From assembly GCA_003444085.1 (NCBI GenBank), contig DLVL01000095.1:1-24775 (forward strand): a stretch of 24,775 nucleotides of DNA, in the 5' to 3' direction. Origin of the DNA: Kosmotogaceae bacterium (GTDB taxonomy: Bacteria; Thermotogota; Thermotogae; Petrotogales; Kosmotogaceae). Each line of letters opens with the position of its first letter. Position 1 is the stretch's first letter. The position numbers were made by a program, and so were the translations under genes. The notes under the pieces are model-generated. The model did no database searches and was not told the DNA's origin. It saw only the letters and a list, made by a program, of their open reading frames with translations. Below are positions 8,115 to 15,868 of the stretch, in pieces.

Positions 8115-8233
8115 GTTATCTTCTCCTTTGAACAATTCTAAATTGGAAGATCTCTTCGTTACTTACGAAATTCAGTCATTTATGGTCCAATTTCCGAACG
8201 GCTGTATTAACTGTACCTCCGTTTTGATAAGAG

Positions 8234-9403
8234 TTACCTCCTGTAACTGGGGTTGTAGAAAGGTGGAATCACCTCTTCTTCTAGAGGAAGATCAACCCAA
8301 CCATTCACTTCCATGGACTTAAAGAGTGCACACATTACTTCTGTGGCAATTGCTCCATCTTCGGGGCGGATCATCGGTACTTTGTCGTTCTGAATGCAGT
8401 CAATAAAATGAGCAATCATTCTTTTGTATGCCCACTCTCTTGGAGGAGTTATTGTGACCCATCGCTTTGGCGCGGGCTTGTTAAGGATGTCTTCAGCCCA
8501 GAATAACTGCGGGTGTCTGTACTGCTTGATAATGTCGGGCATGGTTTCCCAGTCATAGTCCTTGTTGGTGAATATCGCAAGAGGTGCTGTCTGGAAGGGG
8601 TTTTGGGCTTCTGAACTGACAAAAATCGTTCCGTCTTCCCCGTAGAACTCACCGATATTTGACACAGCAGGTGAGTATCTGTCGCCTGTAACGATTCCAT
8701 AGTCTCCACTTTCGAACTCGATTACTGCAAGGTAGAGGTCATCGAGCTTTGTGTATTGCTCGGGAGTCGCAACTCTTTTGGCAAATCCGCATACTCTTTT
8801 GGGTTTGCTTCCCATGAGCCAGATCAGAAGATCGATTCGATGTGCTCCAAGATCGAAGACGGCACCGGCACCTGCCAGTTCAGGTGTCTGGCGGAATTTG
8901 GTGTATGAGATTTTCTCGTGGTAAAGACCCCAGCCTTCATGTAAAGATGTTCTGCCAAAGTGAACCTTTCCGATTACGCCTGAACTTATCAATTCCTTGG
9001 CATATTCATGCTGCAACCAAAAACGCTGGTTAGTTCCTACCATTAGAAGGAGCCCTTTTTCTTTGAAGATATTGACCAGGTCCCAGGCTTCCTTATTTGT
9101 ACATGCAAGAGGTTTCTCCACAATCGCATGTTTTCCTGCTTCTGCTGCTTTAATGCCCTGTTCATAGTGACCGCTGTTGGGCGTGGCAATAACTACAAGA
9201 TCCACTGCTGGATCAGCCAGCATCTCTTCGTACGTCTTGTAACACTTCTCAGCTCCCCATTTTTCGGCAGCCTTCTTCGCCAAAGCTTCATCGATATCAC
9301 AAACTGCCGCAAGCCTGGCTTCAGGTATCTCAGCAATCGATGGAAAATGGGCGATTTCCGATATACTGCCAGTTCCAAGAACTCCGATTCCTACTGTTCG
9401 CAT
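8234..9403 (-). CDS. Gfo/Idh/MocA-family NAD(P)-dependent oxidoreductase
   Basis: The protein has 389 residues. An N-terminal Rossmann fold (GVLGTGSISEIAHFPSI, about residues 8-24) leads to the family signature VEKPLACTNKEAW with the catalytic lysine, then GAGAVFDLGAHRIDLLIWLMG in the C-terminal alpha/beta domain, which holds the usual substrate-side Asp/His pair. The family oxidises or epimerises sugars and cyclitols; inositol 2-dehydrogenase (IolG) and scyllo-inositol dehydrogenases belong to it. The start follows AGGAGG and overlaps the 3' end of the kinase gene by 13 nt, so the two are translationally linked. In this operon it probably oxidises or epimerises the imported cyclitol or sugar before or after phosphorylation. 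The sequence alone does not fix its substrate. Confidence 0.92.
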   Translation of the reverse strand: MRTVGIGVLGTGSISEIAHFPSIAEIPEARLAAVCDIDEALAKKAAEKWGAEKCYKTYEEMLADPAVDLVVIATPNSGHYEQGIKAAEAGKHAIVEKPLACTNKEAWDLVNIFKEKGLLLMVGTNQRFWLQHEYAKELISSGVIGKVHFGRTSLHEGWGLYHEKISYTKFRQTPELAGAGAVFDLGAHRIDLLIWLMGSKPKRVCGFAKRVATPEQYTKLDDLYLAVIEFESGDYGIVTGDRYSPAVSNIGEFYGEDGTIFVSSEAQNPFQTAPLAIFTNKDYDWETMPDIIKQYRHPQLFWAEDILNKPAPKRWVTITPPREWAYKRMIAHFIDCIQNDKVPMIRPEDGAIATEVMCALFKSMEVNGWVDLPLEEEVIPPFYNPSYRR

Positions 9404-10377
9404 GCTCTGTCCTCCTTCTTGCTTCTGGATAAATTAGGATAAGTAGCAACAAAATCTATAACCTGTTTCTCATCAGGCATTCGGCTGGGAACAACGCCTC
9501 CTGTTTTCTGAACCACTATACACGCGACAGCATTTCCGAATCTTATGGCTTCAGAAATGTCTCCCGTCCGCAGGAATTCGTGAACAAAACCTGCAGCAAA
9601 AGTGTCTCCTGCTCCTGTGGTATCTCTGGACTCACACTTGAAAGGAGAAAAATACTCCCCGCCCTCATGGTCACAGTAATAAGCCCCACGACTACCAAGC
9701 GTAATAACCAGTCTTTTCGCACCGAGTTCCATGTATCTCTCTGCGTATAAGCGCTCAGACGAGTCTGCCAAAATAGGGCTGTTATCTGCATCGAATATCA
9801 GGCTTGCATCTTCAAGACTCGTCTTCACAATAGAAGCGAACTCAAAAAGAGATCTGAGCTCCTCCAGCTTCCTATCATCGCCGTGTTGATGACTGCTCGA
9901 TGTAGCTCCACCGTATCCACCCATATCAACGATGATTTGTCCATGCCTGGTTCCCAACTTACATACTTCATCAATCGGGACTTCGAAATCCATAGGGCAC
10001 ACATAAAGAAGCCTGGCTCTTATCGCAGCTTCTCCGAGATCATCTGCCAGTATCGTTGGTGCGCGGTACATATACTCAATCCGCTTCTTTTCAAAATGGG
10101 TATAGACAAGCTTGTTTGAAGTTGAGTGCTTCCCCTGCGTCTTCACTCCCGAGATGTCTACTCCTGTCTTCTTGAAAGGCTCCACTAATTCTGGAGGCAT
10201 ATCAGAGCCGATCTTCGTACAGAGAAGTACTCTCGTACCAAGTTTGCTCATTGCCACAGAACTGTAGGCAGCTGGGCTCCCCAGAACTGGAGTTATAATC
10301 TCACCGTCTGGGAATACAATCGTCTCTATGATTATGTGCCCCACTACGGCTACATCCGGAATGAACCCATTAAGCAT
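9391..10377 (-). CDS. PfkB-family carbohydrate kinase, possibly inositol or sugar kinase
   Basis: The 328-residue protein starts with VVGHIIIETIVFPDGEI and LGSPAAYSSVAMSKLG (about residues 32-47), and carries the PfkB signature DTTGAGDTFAAGF with the catalytic aspartate near residue 256. PfkB proteins phosphorylate sugars, nucleosides and, in one branch, myo-inositol. The early VGH segment followed by G-x-P-A/x-Y-S-S resembles archaeal myo-inositol 3-kinases as I remember them, but no alignment was run. The ATG lies 3 nt beyond the ino1 stop, and the 3' end overlaps the oxidoreductase gene, so all three should be co-translated. Directly after an inositol-phosphate synthase, the most economical guess is a kinase making or using the same inositol phosphate. 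A hexose or pentose kinase remains possible. Confidence 0.9.
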   Translation of the reverse strand: MLNGFIPDVAVVGHIIIETIVFPDGEIITPVLGSPAAYSSVAMSKLGTRVLLCTKIGSDMPPELVEPFKKTGVDISGVKTQGKHSTSNKLVYTHFEKKRIEYMYRAPTILADDLGEAAIRARLLYVCPMDFEVPIDEVCKLGTRHGQIIVDMGGYGGATSSSHQHGDDRKLEELRSLFEFASIVKTSLEDASLIFDADNSPILADSSERLYAERYMELGAKRLVITLGSRGAYYCDHEGGEYFSPFKCESRDTTGAGDTFAAGFVHEFLRTGDISEAIRFGNAVACIVVQKTGGVVPSRMPDEKQVIDFVATYPNLSRSKKEDRACEQ

Positions 10378-10380
10378 GAT

Positions 10381-11436
10381 TCACGAATCCCTCTTACCTG
10401 CAATGAAGTCATCAAGCATCTGTTTTGCAATATGATCGGGATGCTGTACTGGTGGATGCTTTGCATAGTACGCTGAAACGGATTCGAGTCTTCCCGAAAG
10501 TCCACGATCAAGAGCAAGTTTGGCGCAGCGAATCATGTCAACCATTACTCCACCGGCATCAGCACTGTCGTTAACACTCAATTCGGTAGAGACTCTTACA
10601 GGAGCCCCACCCCACTTCCTTCCATTCAGTTCAATACGAGCAATCTTTCTGTCCTTCTGAACAGGAATGTAGGTGAACCCGGTGGATATTTCAGCTTCAT
10701 AGGGAAGAAGAGACTTCAAAGCTGATGTCTTGGTTACATGCTTGGTTTCGCCTCTGAAGACCAGATTCACAAAGTCGGTATTGCCCGCGTAGTTCAACTG
10801 ATACGCGTTATCAAGTTTCACGCCTCTTGCAAGAAACAGGTTAATTATTTCCCTGTTCAGAATCGTAGCTCCAAGCTGGCTCTTGAAATCATCTCCGACA
10901 AGCGGAACTCCGTAGACTTTTGACATTTCTTCGAACTCCGAGCTTTTGCTGACAATCAGTTCAGGGATTCCATTGACAAATGAAACGCCAGATTTTATCG
11001 TCTGTTCTGCATAATACTCTGTGGCATCGTGAGAACCGGTCGGAATAATGTTCATCACAACATCTACCTTCTCTGCTTTAAGTACTTCGGCCACATTGAC
11101 TGGCTTCTCGTCTGCCACTTCCATCATTCGTGCAAGATGTCCCGGAACTCCGTCCATAACTGGACCCATTAGAACCTTCACCCCAGTCTTCGGGACATCC
11201 CACAGTTTCTCGGTGTTGTTTGGTTCTTCCCAAATTGCCTCAGATATATCTTTCCCTACTTTCTGGGCGTTTACATCAAAAGCTGCTACTACTTCTATGT
11301 CCTGCGGACGGTAACCACCGATTTCTGGATACAGAAGCCCGAGGTCTGTCTTATTGTCCCTGTAGTAGTAGATCCCCTGGATCAAAGAACTTGCACAGTT
11401 TCCAAGACCAAAGATCGCCAATCTTAGCTTGCCCAT
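10381..11436 (-). CDS. ino1: Inositol-3-phosphate synthase (actinobacterial/archaeal type)
   Basis: The 351-residue protein has an N-terminal NAD motif (IFGLGNCASSLIQG, residues 8-21), ENNTEKL-like EPNNTEKLWDVP, VNGIPELI, the active-site stretch GDDFKSQLGAT with the conserved lysine at about 185, LNYAGNTDFVNL, KTSALKS and SVNDSADAGGVMVDMIR. These match mycobacterial Ino1 through most of the chain. The known reaction is NAD-dependent cyclisation of glucose 6-phosphate to 1D-myo-inositol 3-phosphate. ATG 11436 is preceded by TAGGAGG; the frame stays open to 11622, but that extension covers the promoter and operator. It is the first gene of a LacI-controlled importer operon, an unusual place for a biosynthetic enzyme. 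It might run in the ring-opening direction or act on another sugar phosphate, as for the Ino1 homologue of aristeromycin biosynthesis. Confidence 0.93.
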   Translation of the reverse strand: MGKLRLAIFGLGNCASSLIQGIYYYRDNKTDLGLLYPEIGGYRPQDIEVVAAFDVNAQKVGKDISEAIWEEPNNTEKLWDVPKTGVKVLMGPVMDGVPGHLARMMEVADEKPVNVAEVLKAEKVDVVMNIIPTGSHDATEYYAEQTIKSGVSFVNGIPELIVSKSSEFEEMSKVYGVPLVGDDFKSQLGATILNREIINLFLARGVKLDNAYQLNYAGNTDFVNLVFRGETKHVTKTSALKSLLPYEAEISTGFTYIPVQKDRKIARIELNGRKWGGAPVRVSTELSVNDSADAGGVMVDMIRCAKLALDRGLSGRLESVSAYYAKHPPVQHPDHIAKQMLDDFIAGKRDS

Positions 11437-11458
11437 CTGATAACCTCCTATATTGATA

Positions 11459-11470
11459 TGAAACGTTTCA
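11459..11470. promoter_or_regulatory. LacI-type operator before ino1
   Basis: TGAAACGTTTCA is a perfect 12-bp palindrome with the central CG typical of LacI-family operators. It lies immediately downstream of the -10 box, over the expected transcription start, and 22 nt before the ino1 start codon. The flanks carry a looser TATTGA/TCAATA inverted repeat (11451-11456 and 11474-11479), off by one base. The position fits simple repression by steric block. The LacI protein encoded at 559-1617 is the natural candidate to bind it. Confidence 0.82.
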
Positions 11471-11476
11471 CTCTCA

Positions 11477-11505
11477 ATAATAGTCGCTTCTCTATAATCA
11501 GTCAA
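11477..11505 (-). promoter_or_regulatory. Sigma70-type promoter of the ino1 operon
   Basis: Reading on the minus strand, TTGACT (11505-11500) is followed by a 17-nt spacer and TATTAT (11482-11477). This is near-consensus with ideal spacing. Transcription should start around 11470, inside the operator palindrome, giving a leader of about 35 nt before ino1. Confidence 0.8.
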
Positions 11506-11736
11506 AAGGCAAGTCTTCCGCTCTTCTGAGAAGAGAGGCAATGAAGTGGGGTTAGAGTCGTCTTTCTTCTGTTCACTCCGATATCCGACGGTTTGTGATC
11601 GAATTATCAAACTTCTGTTCATTTGGATGTGCCGGATATTCAGTCAAGTCTTTTTGGCGCTTCTGAAAGATTTATCCACTGTCATATTTGGCCATTTTAG
11701 CCCGTTTGATGCTATACTTTGGAATGGGGTAAGTCG

Positions 11737-13010
11737 ATGTATGTGGGCTTTGTAGTCACAGTTTTCGTCACCGCCTACGTCATGATAATCATAGGAAAAC
11801 TCAATCGATCGACCATCGCTTTCTCTGCTGGAATGCTGCTTGTGTTCGCCAAAATCTTCTCAGAATATAAGTTTGAAGAAATTGGAGAGTTGATTGATTT
11901 CAAAACGCTTGGATTGCTATCGGCATGATGGTTATCGCCAGTGTTATTGGAGGAACGGGTCTATTTCAGTATCTATCAAACAGTGTCATGAAGCTTTCTA
12001 AAGGCAGAACCAGGTTGCTTCTTTTTTCACTGCTTCTTATGGTTGGCGTATTCTCTGCACTTCTGGATAAAGTAACAACTATCATCCTCTTTGCTCCCAT
12101 TATCTTCTTGATCGCTGATTCTCTTGGAAAGAGTCCGATTCCGATCGTATTTGCTTCGATAATGGCCGCGAATATCGGAGGAACAGCAACACTAATCGGT
12201 GCTCCTTTCAACATGTTGATTGGTTCAGCATCGCATCTTGGGTTCGTTGACTTCATAACAGCCACAGGTCCGATTGCAGTAGGAATGCTTCTGCTGTTTG
12301 CCATCTATTCTGACAGAAGGATTTTCGGAAAGCTCGAAGATGTCAAGACTGAGCTGAAAGAGCTCCCCGGGAAGGACCCTTCTAAGGCGATTCGATCGAA
12401 ACGGGATCTGAAGAAGATCTGTCTCTCGGTTTTTGCAGGAGTTCTGGTCGGATTCTCTCTTCACGAGATCCTGGGATACGAACCTTCGGTAATAGCGCTT
12501 AGTGGAGCGGCTGCGGTCTTGCTACTCACAAGAAAGAGTTTCTCCGAACTTGCTTCTGAAATAGAATGGGATACCTTGTTTTTTTCATCGGACTGTTCTT
12601 GCTCTCCTCAGCTCTGAATGTTGTTGGAATTGCCGACATTCTTTCTACGAATCTTTCTGCTTTGGCTTCATACCAAGGATTCTTCCACATCTTCATGCTA
12701 TGGATCACAGCCATTCTGACTGCCATATTTGGAGCAGTTTCAACTGTCGCCGTACTCATCCCCATCATAAGAACCATAACGATGGATTATGGCACTCCCC
12801 TGGATATCTGGTGGGCCATTTCTATCGGTGCATCCTTTGGAGGCAGTATTACAATAACCGGAGATGCGACCAACATGGTCGGGTTTGGAATGATGGAGAA
12901 GTATATGAAGGCAAGAGTAACGTACTTCGAGTTTCTCAGATTCTCTTTACCTCCGGCATTAATCGCTCTCGTTGGAGGAACTATATATAGCTCTCAGATA
13001 CGCATTCTAG
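11737..13010 (+). pseudogene. Frameshifted ArsB/NhaD/SLC13-type ion transporter, first of a tandem pair
   Basis: Read through three indels, this gene parallels the intact neighbour at 13148-14422 from start to stop. It begins MYVGFVVTVFVTAYVMIII and would end YIALRYAF, matching the neighbour's YISLRFAL. One base is missing near 11914 (GGATTGCTATCGG, where IGLLIGMM is expected). One T is missing from the run of seven at about 12577-12583 (EWDTLFF). A TA step is lost in the ATATATA tract near 12980. All other codons stay in register, so decay is recent or the indels are sequence errors. The family motif ANIGGTATLIGAPFNMLIGS has APFN where the intact copy has DPPN, so this copy may also have had altered function. 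ATG 11737 is preceded by GGGGT. Function: a polytopic inner-membrane ion or anion permease. Confidence 0.85.
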
Positions 13011-13147
13011 CAGTCAGACTGCTCGTACATCTACATCGCTTTGACTCTGCCTTCCGAAAACATTGTGTCTTCTCTGGTAAGATTGGCATAAGATCACCTT
13101 CATTATCGTGACTCGTCCTGGTGTATACTGACTGTTGGGGTGAGACG

Positions 13148-14422
13148 ATGCTGATCGGCTTTGTTGTTGCGGTATTTGTAGCTGCTTATTTGCTGATCAT
13201 TTTCAGCAAGTTCAGAAGATCTGTCATAGCTTTTTCCGCGGGGCTTATTCTAGCTTTTGCAAAGGTCTTTTCGGACTTCAGCTTTGAAAGAGTCGGAGAG
13301 CTGATTGATTTCAACACCATTGGACTGCTGATTGGTATGATGATAATCGTAGGTGTTCTCAGAAGCAGCGGGTTTTTCCACTATGCGTCTGTGAGAGTCA
13401 TCAGGTTTTCCCGGGGAAGAATCAGGCTTCTCATTGCTCTCATTTTGCTCACAATAGGTCTCTTTTCGGCCTTGCTGGACAACGTGACCACTATCATACT
13501 GTTTGCTCCAATACTGTTCTTCATCGCAGATATCACCAGGAAGAGCCCTGTACAAATGACATTCGCAGCGATTATAGCCGCAAACATCGGTGGTGCTGCG
13601 ACTCTGATTGGTGATCCGCCGAATATACTGATCGGGTCTGCTTCCGGGTTAGGTTTTATAGACTTTCTCCTGGCTGTCGGACCGATAGCAATGCTAATGC
13701 TTCTCTTCATCGTAATCTTCATGGATTTGCGCGTATTTCGCCACTTTACCGACAAGAGTTTTAGATCAAGTGATATACCAAGTATGGATCCATCAAAAGC
13801 TATACTTTCAAAAAAAGAACTCAAGGTTTCTCTTGCGGTATTCATAATTGTGTTAGTGGGCTTTGCATTTCATGGCGTCTTGGGATATGAACCATCACTA
13901 ATAGCTCTTGCAGGAGCTGCGGCAGCGTTGTTTCTCACAGGCAAGGGATTCTCGGATATCGCATCAGACGTCGAATGGGATACCTTACTGTTCTTCGTGG
14001 GTCTGTTTCTTCTTTCTTCTGCTCTTCATGTGGTCGGGGTATCAGATGTCCTATCCTCGGCTCTTTCCGCTGTGGCTGTTCATCAGACGCTCTTCTTCAT
14101 TCTTCTTCTATGGATCACAGCGGTTCTATCCGCGTTCATCGGCGCTGTCCCGACCGTGGCTGTTTTGATACCCATCATGAGAACCCTCACTGCAAGTCAT
14201 GGGATTCCGATAGATATCTGGTGGGCAATTTCAATCGGAGCCTGTTTTGGCGGATCAGCAACGATTACCGGGTCTGCAGCAAATATGGTTGGAATTGGTC
14301 TGATGGAAAAGCACATGGGCACAAGTGTTACTTATTATCAGTACCTGAAATTCTCGTTGCTTCCTACGCTCTTAGTTCTTCTGATGGGAACTCTCTACAT
14401 ATCACTGAGATTTGCGCTCTGA
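13148..14422 (+). CDS. ArsB/NhaD/SLC13 (ion-transporter superfamily) permease
   Basis: An intact 424-residue polytopic membrane protein with about ten to twelve hydrophobic segments. The diagnostic motif ANIGGAATLIGDPPNILIGS appears near residues 142-161, and a second half-motif, GACFGGSATITGSAANMVG, follows in the C-terminal repeat. This is the two-repeat layout of ArsB, NhaD, CitM and P-protein permeases. Substrates in the family include arsenite, Na+/H+, citrate and related anions, and the sequence alone does not choose among them. No arsenic genes are adjacent. ATG 13148 was chosen because GGGGTGAG precedes it; the frame extends to 13121 without a better signal. It is a diverged tandem duplicate of the broken gene just upstream and follows it by 137 nt, where a TATACT box at 13124-13129 may serve as a -10. 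Confidence 0.88.
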   Translation: MLIGFVVAVFVAAYLLIIFSKFRRSVIAFSAGLILAFAKVFSDFSFERVGELIDFNTIGLLIGMMIIVGVLRSSGFFHYASVRVIRFSRGRIRLLIALILLTIGLFSALLDNVTTIILFAPILFFIADITRKSPVQMTFAAIIAANIGGAATLIGDPPNILIGSASGLGFIDFLLAVGPIAMLMLLFIVIFMDLRVFRHFTDKSFRSSDIPSMDPSKAILSKKELKVSLAVFIIVLVGFAFHGVLGYEPSLIALAGAAAALFLTGKGFSDIASDVEWDTLLFFVGLFLLSSALHVVGVSDVLSSALSAVAVHQTLFFILLLWITAVLSAFIGAVPTVAVLIPIMRTLTASHGIPIDIWWAISIGACFGGSATITGSAANMVGIGLMEKHMGTSVTYYQYLKFSLLPTLLVLLMGTLYISLRFAL

Positions 14423-14490
14423 TAGACTTGTGCGCCGGAGCACATACAATCTGGCTACAAGAGTTCGAAGCCTGACAAATGATGCCTCGT

Positions 14491-14520
14491 TTGAGAAACA
14501 CCCTGATCATGCTATATAAT
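14491..14520 (+). promoter_or_regulatory. Sigma70-type promoter for the small winged-helix-like gene
   Basis: TTGAGA (14491-14496), an 18-nt spacer and a perfect TATAAT (14515-14520) lie 45 nt before the ATG at 14565. This suggests the small gene is transcribed independently of the transporter upstream. Confidence 0.7.
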
Positions 14521-14564
14521 CTTCCTACTGCCCGATGATCTTTTCTGATCAGGACAGGGGGGAT

Positions 14565-14825
14565 ATGATGGACGGAGCAGAACTAAGTTCAATTCAGAAG
14601 AGCTTTTTATCTGATCTCTATGAAAGTGCACAGGGAGACAAGCGGACTGTCGTGCCGCTGGAAGCTCTCTCACAGAAGCTCGGAATATCTGAAGAGGAAG
14701 CACTGGAGATTTCCGGGCAGCTTGAGCAGGAGTATTACATCAAGCTCGCTGATTCCGTTACCGGAGTATCCATTACAGAAAAAGGTATTACGGTTGTCGA
14801 ATCGAATTTCCTCGGGAATGGTTGA
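14565..14825 (+). CDS. Small winged-helix-like protein of unknown function
   Basis: An 86-residue soluble protein. Helical segment SIQKSFLSDLYESAQ is followed by PLEALSQKLGISEEEALEISGQLEQEYYIKL, which reads as a helix-turn-helix, then ADSVTGVSITEKGITVVES, which looks like a beta-hairpin wing with the ITxKG signature common in PadR/MarR-like winged helices. I chose ATG 14565 because GGGGGG precedes it; a second ATG follows immediately. It probably binds DNA or acts as a small wHTH adaptor, but no target can be named. It has its own TATAAT promoter and ends 187 nt before the convergent aldo/keto reductase gene. Confidence 0.75.
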   Translation: MMDGAELSSIQKSFLSDLYESAQGDKRTVVPLEALSQKLGISEEEALEISGQLEQEYYIKLADSVTGVSITEKGITVVESNFLGNG

Positions 14826-14943
14826 TTTTTGTATCTGCTGACCTTCTTTCAACGAATGTGCAGTAGTCTCTCATTGCATTTCTTGGTACTTGACGTCCTC
14901 ATAGTTGTTTTGGTGAAATCAGCTTTTTCAGTATGGTATGAAG

Positions 14944-14978
14944 CTGCCTAAACGCAATATTGAAAATCTGTTTAGCAG
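14944..14978. repeat. Short inverted repeat between convergent genes
   Basis: CTGCCTAAAC (14944-14953) pairs with GTTTAGCAG (14970-14978) with one bulged base and a 16-nt loop. It lies between the convergent small winged-helix gene and the aldo/keto reductase gene and could help transcript termination in either direction. There is no strong T-tract, so the assignment is weak. Confidence 0.3.
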
Positions 14979-15012
14979 GTTCTATTCTGATATGGTCATT
15001 GAAGTGCTTGCC

Positions 15013-15837
15013 TTAGCCAATCTCTTTGTCTATTCTGCTTATCTCACCTTCTGAAAGCTTTATGGTGGCGCTTTCGAGATTTTCCTTAAGATGTTTGATC
15101 GTAGTCGATTTGGGTATGGTTATGACATTCTCTTGGGATATCAGCCATGCAATCATTATCTGATAAATGCTACATCCATGATTCTTGGCAACAGCCTTTA
15201 ACACTTCTTCTGCTTCTCTGCTAAGATTGGTTCTTCTGATAGGTGAATAAGCTGCCAGGGTAATGCCATTGTTCTGACAGTATGGCAACAGGGCATGGCG
15301 AGGTTGCCTGTCCTCGACATTATACAGAACCTGATTACACACAATTGGATATCTCGAGGCCGCAACAGCTTCTTCCAGAAGTGGTAGATCGAAATTCGAC
15401 ACTCCTATAAACCTAACAGTACCGGCATCTACAGCCTTAGCCATTTCTTCAAGTGTTTCCGTTAGTGGTACCTGCCTGTTGGGCCAGTGTATGAGATAAA
15501 GGTCAAGGTAATCTGTACCCAACCTCTTCAGAGATCCTTTCAGCGAAGCCGGCAATCGTTCCCTCGTAAGATTGTCAGGCCAGACTTTCGAGGTTACAAA
15601 GAGATCTGATCTATCGTACTGTCTCATTGCCTCTCCAACAAGCTCTTCCGTATGTCCTGCAGCGTAATACTCAGCTGTATCGATGTGTGTATATCCCATG
15701 TCGATTGCGGCTGCTATTGCGTCGATCAGCTCCCGGTCTTTTGAGTAGTCAGGAGTTGCTTCACCACCTATTGCCCAGGTGCCTAATCCGATGGCTGGTA
15801 CTTTCTCTTCGGTGCTTCCAAGAGCTTTGTAGATCAT
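15013..15837 (-). CDS. Aldo/keto reductase
   Basis: This 274-residue protein is the usual size for prokaryotic aldo/keto reductases. It shows the (alpha/beta)8 barrel landmarks HIDTAEYYAAGHTEELVG (catalytic Asp and Tyr), FVTSKVWPDNL (Lys), LYLIHWPNR (His) and the C-terminal NADPH-binding stretch TIPKSTTIKHLKENL. It should reduce an aldehyde or ketone with NAD(P)H in the cytoplasm. The 2,5-diketo-gluconate-reductase-like branch is the closest general type. ATG 15837 is chosen because TGGAGG precedes it; an in-frame start at 15855 is weaker. It follows the MFS gene by 31 nt and is probably co-transcribed with it, suggesting the transporter and reductase share a substrate, but nothing identifies it. 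Confidence 0.92.
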   Translation of the reverse strand: MIYKALGSTEEKVPAIGLGTWAIGGEATPDYSKDRELIDAIAAAIDMGYTHIDTAEYYAAGHTEELVGEAMRQYDRSDLFVTSKVWPDNLTRERLPASLKGSLKRLGTDYLDLYLIHWPNRQVPLTETLEEMAKAVDAGTVRFIGVSNFDLPLLEEAVAASRYPIVCNQVLYNVEDRQPRHALLPYCQNNGITLAAYSPIRRTNLSREAEEVLKAVAKNHGCSIYQIMIAWLISQENVITIPKSTTIKHLKENLESATIKLSEGEISRIDKEIG

Positions 15838-15868
15838 ACACTCGCCTCCAGTCAATCGTATCTCATCG

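Larger units (their letters stand above)
11437..11736. other. Divergent intergenic region between ino1 and the transporter pseudogene
   Basis: This 300-nt region holds the ino1 operon promoter and operator (about 11459-11505). At its right end is a TATACT box (11713-11718) followed by GGGGT before the transporter start; I see no good -35 partner for that box. In the middle part (about 11510-11700) I see no convincing gene or RNA element. Confidence 0.6.

Noticed and set aside
8115..8242. Two ribosome-site-like motifs (AGGAGG at 8237-8242, CGGAGG at 8216-8221) in the gap before rbsA, suggesting a small hidden gene
   Set aside because: Neither is followed by a start codon at proper spacing on the minus strand. 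The first is part of the oxidoreductase 3' end.
11437..11622. Upstream in-frame extension of ino1 by 62 residues
   Set aside because: It runs through the promoter and operator, and a strong AGGAGG site precedes the internal ATG at 11436, where homology to Ino1 begins.
12577..12583. T7 run as a programmed -1 frameshift that would restore the first transporter copy
   Set aside because: A -1 slip there would fix only one of three indels, and the other two are not at comparable slippery heptamers. Decay or sequence error is simpler.
14429..14444. TGTGC/GCACA hairpin just after the intact transporter gene as a terminator
   Set aside because: A 5-bp stem without a T-tract is not convincing.
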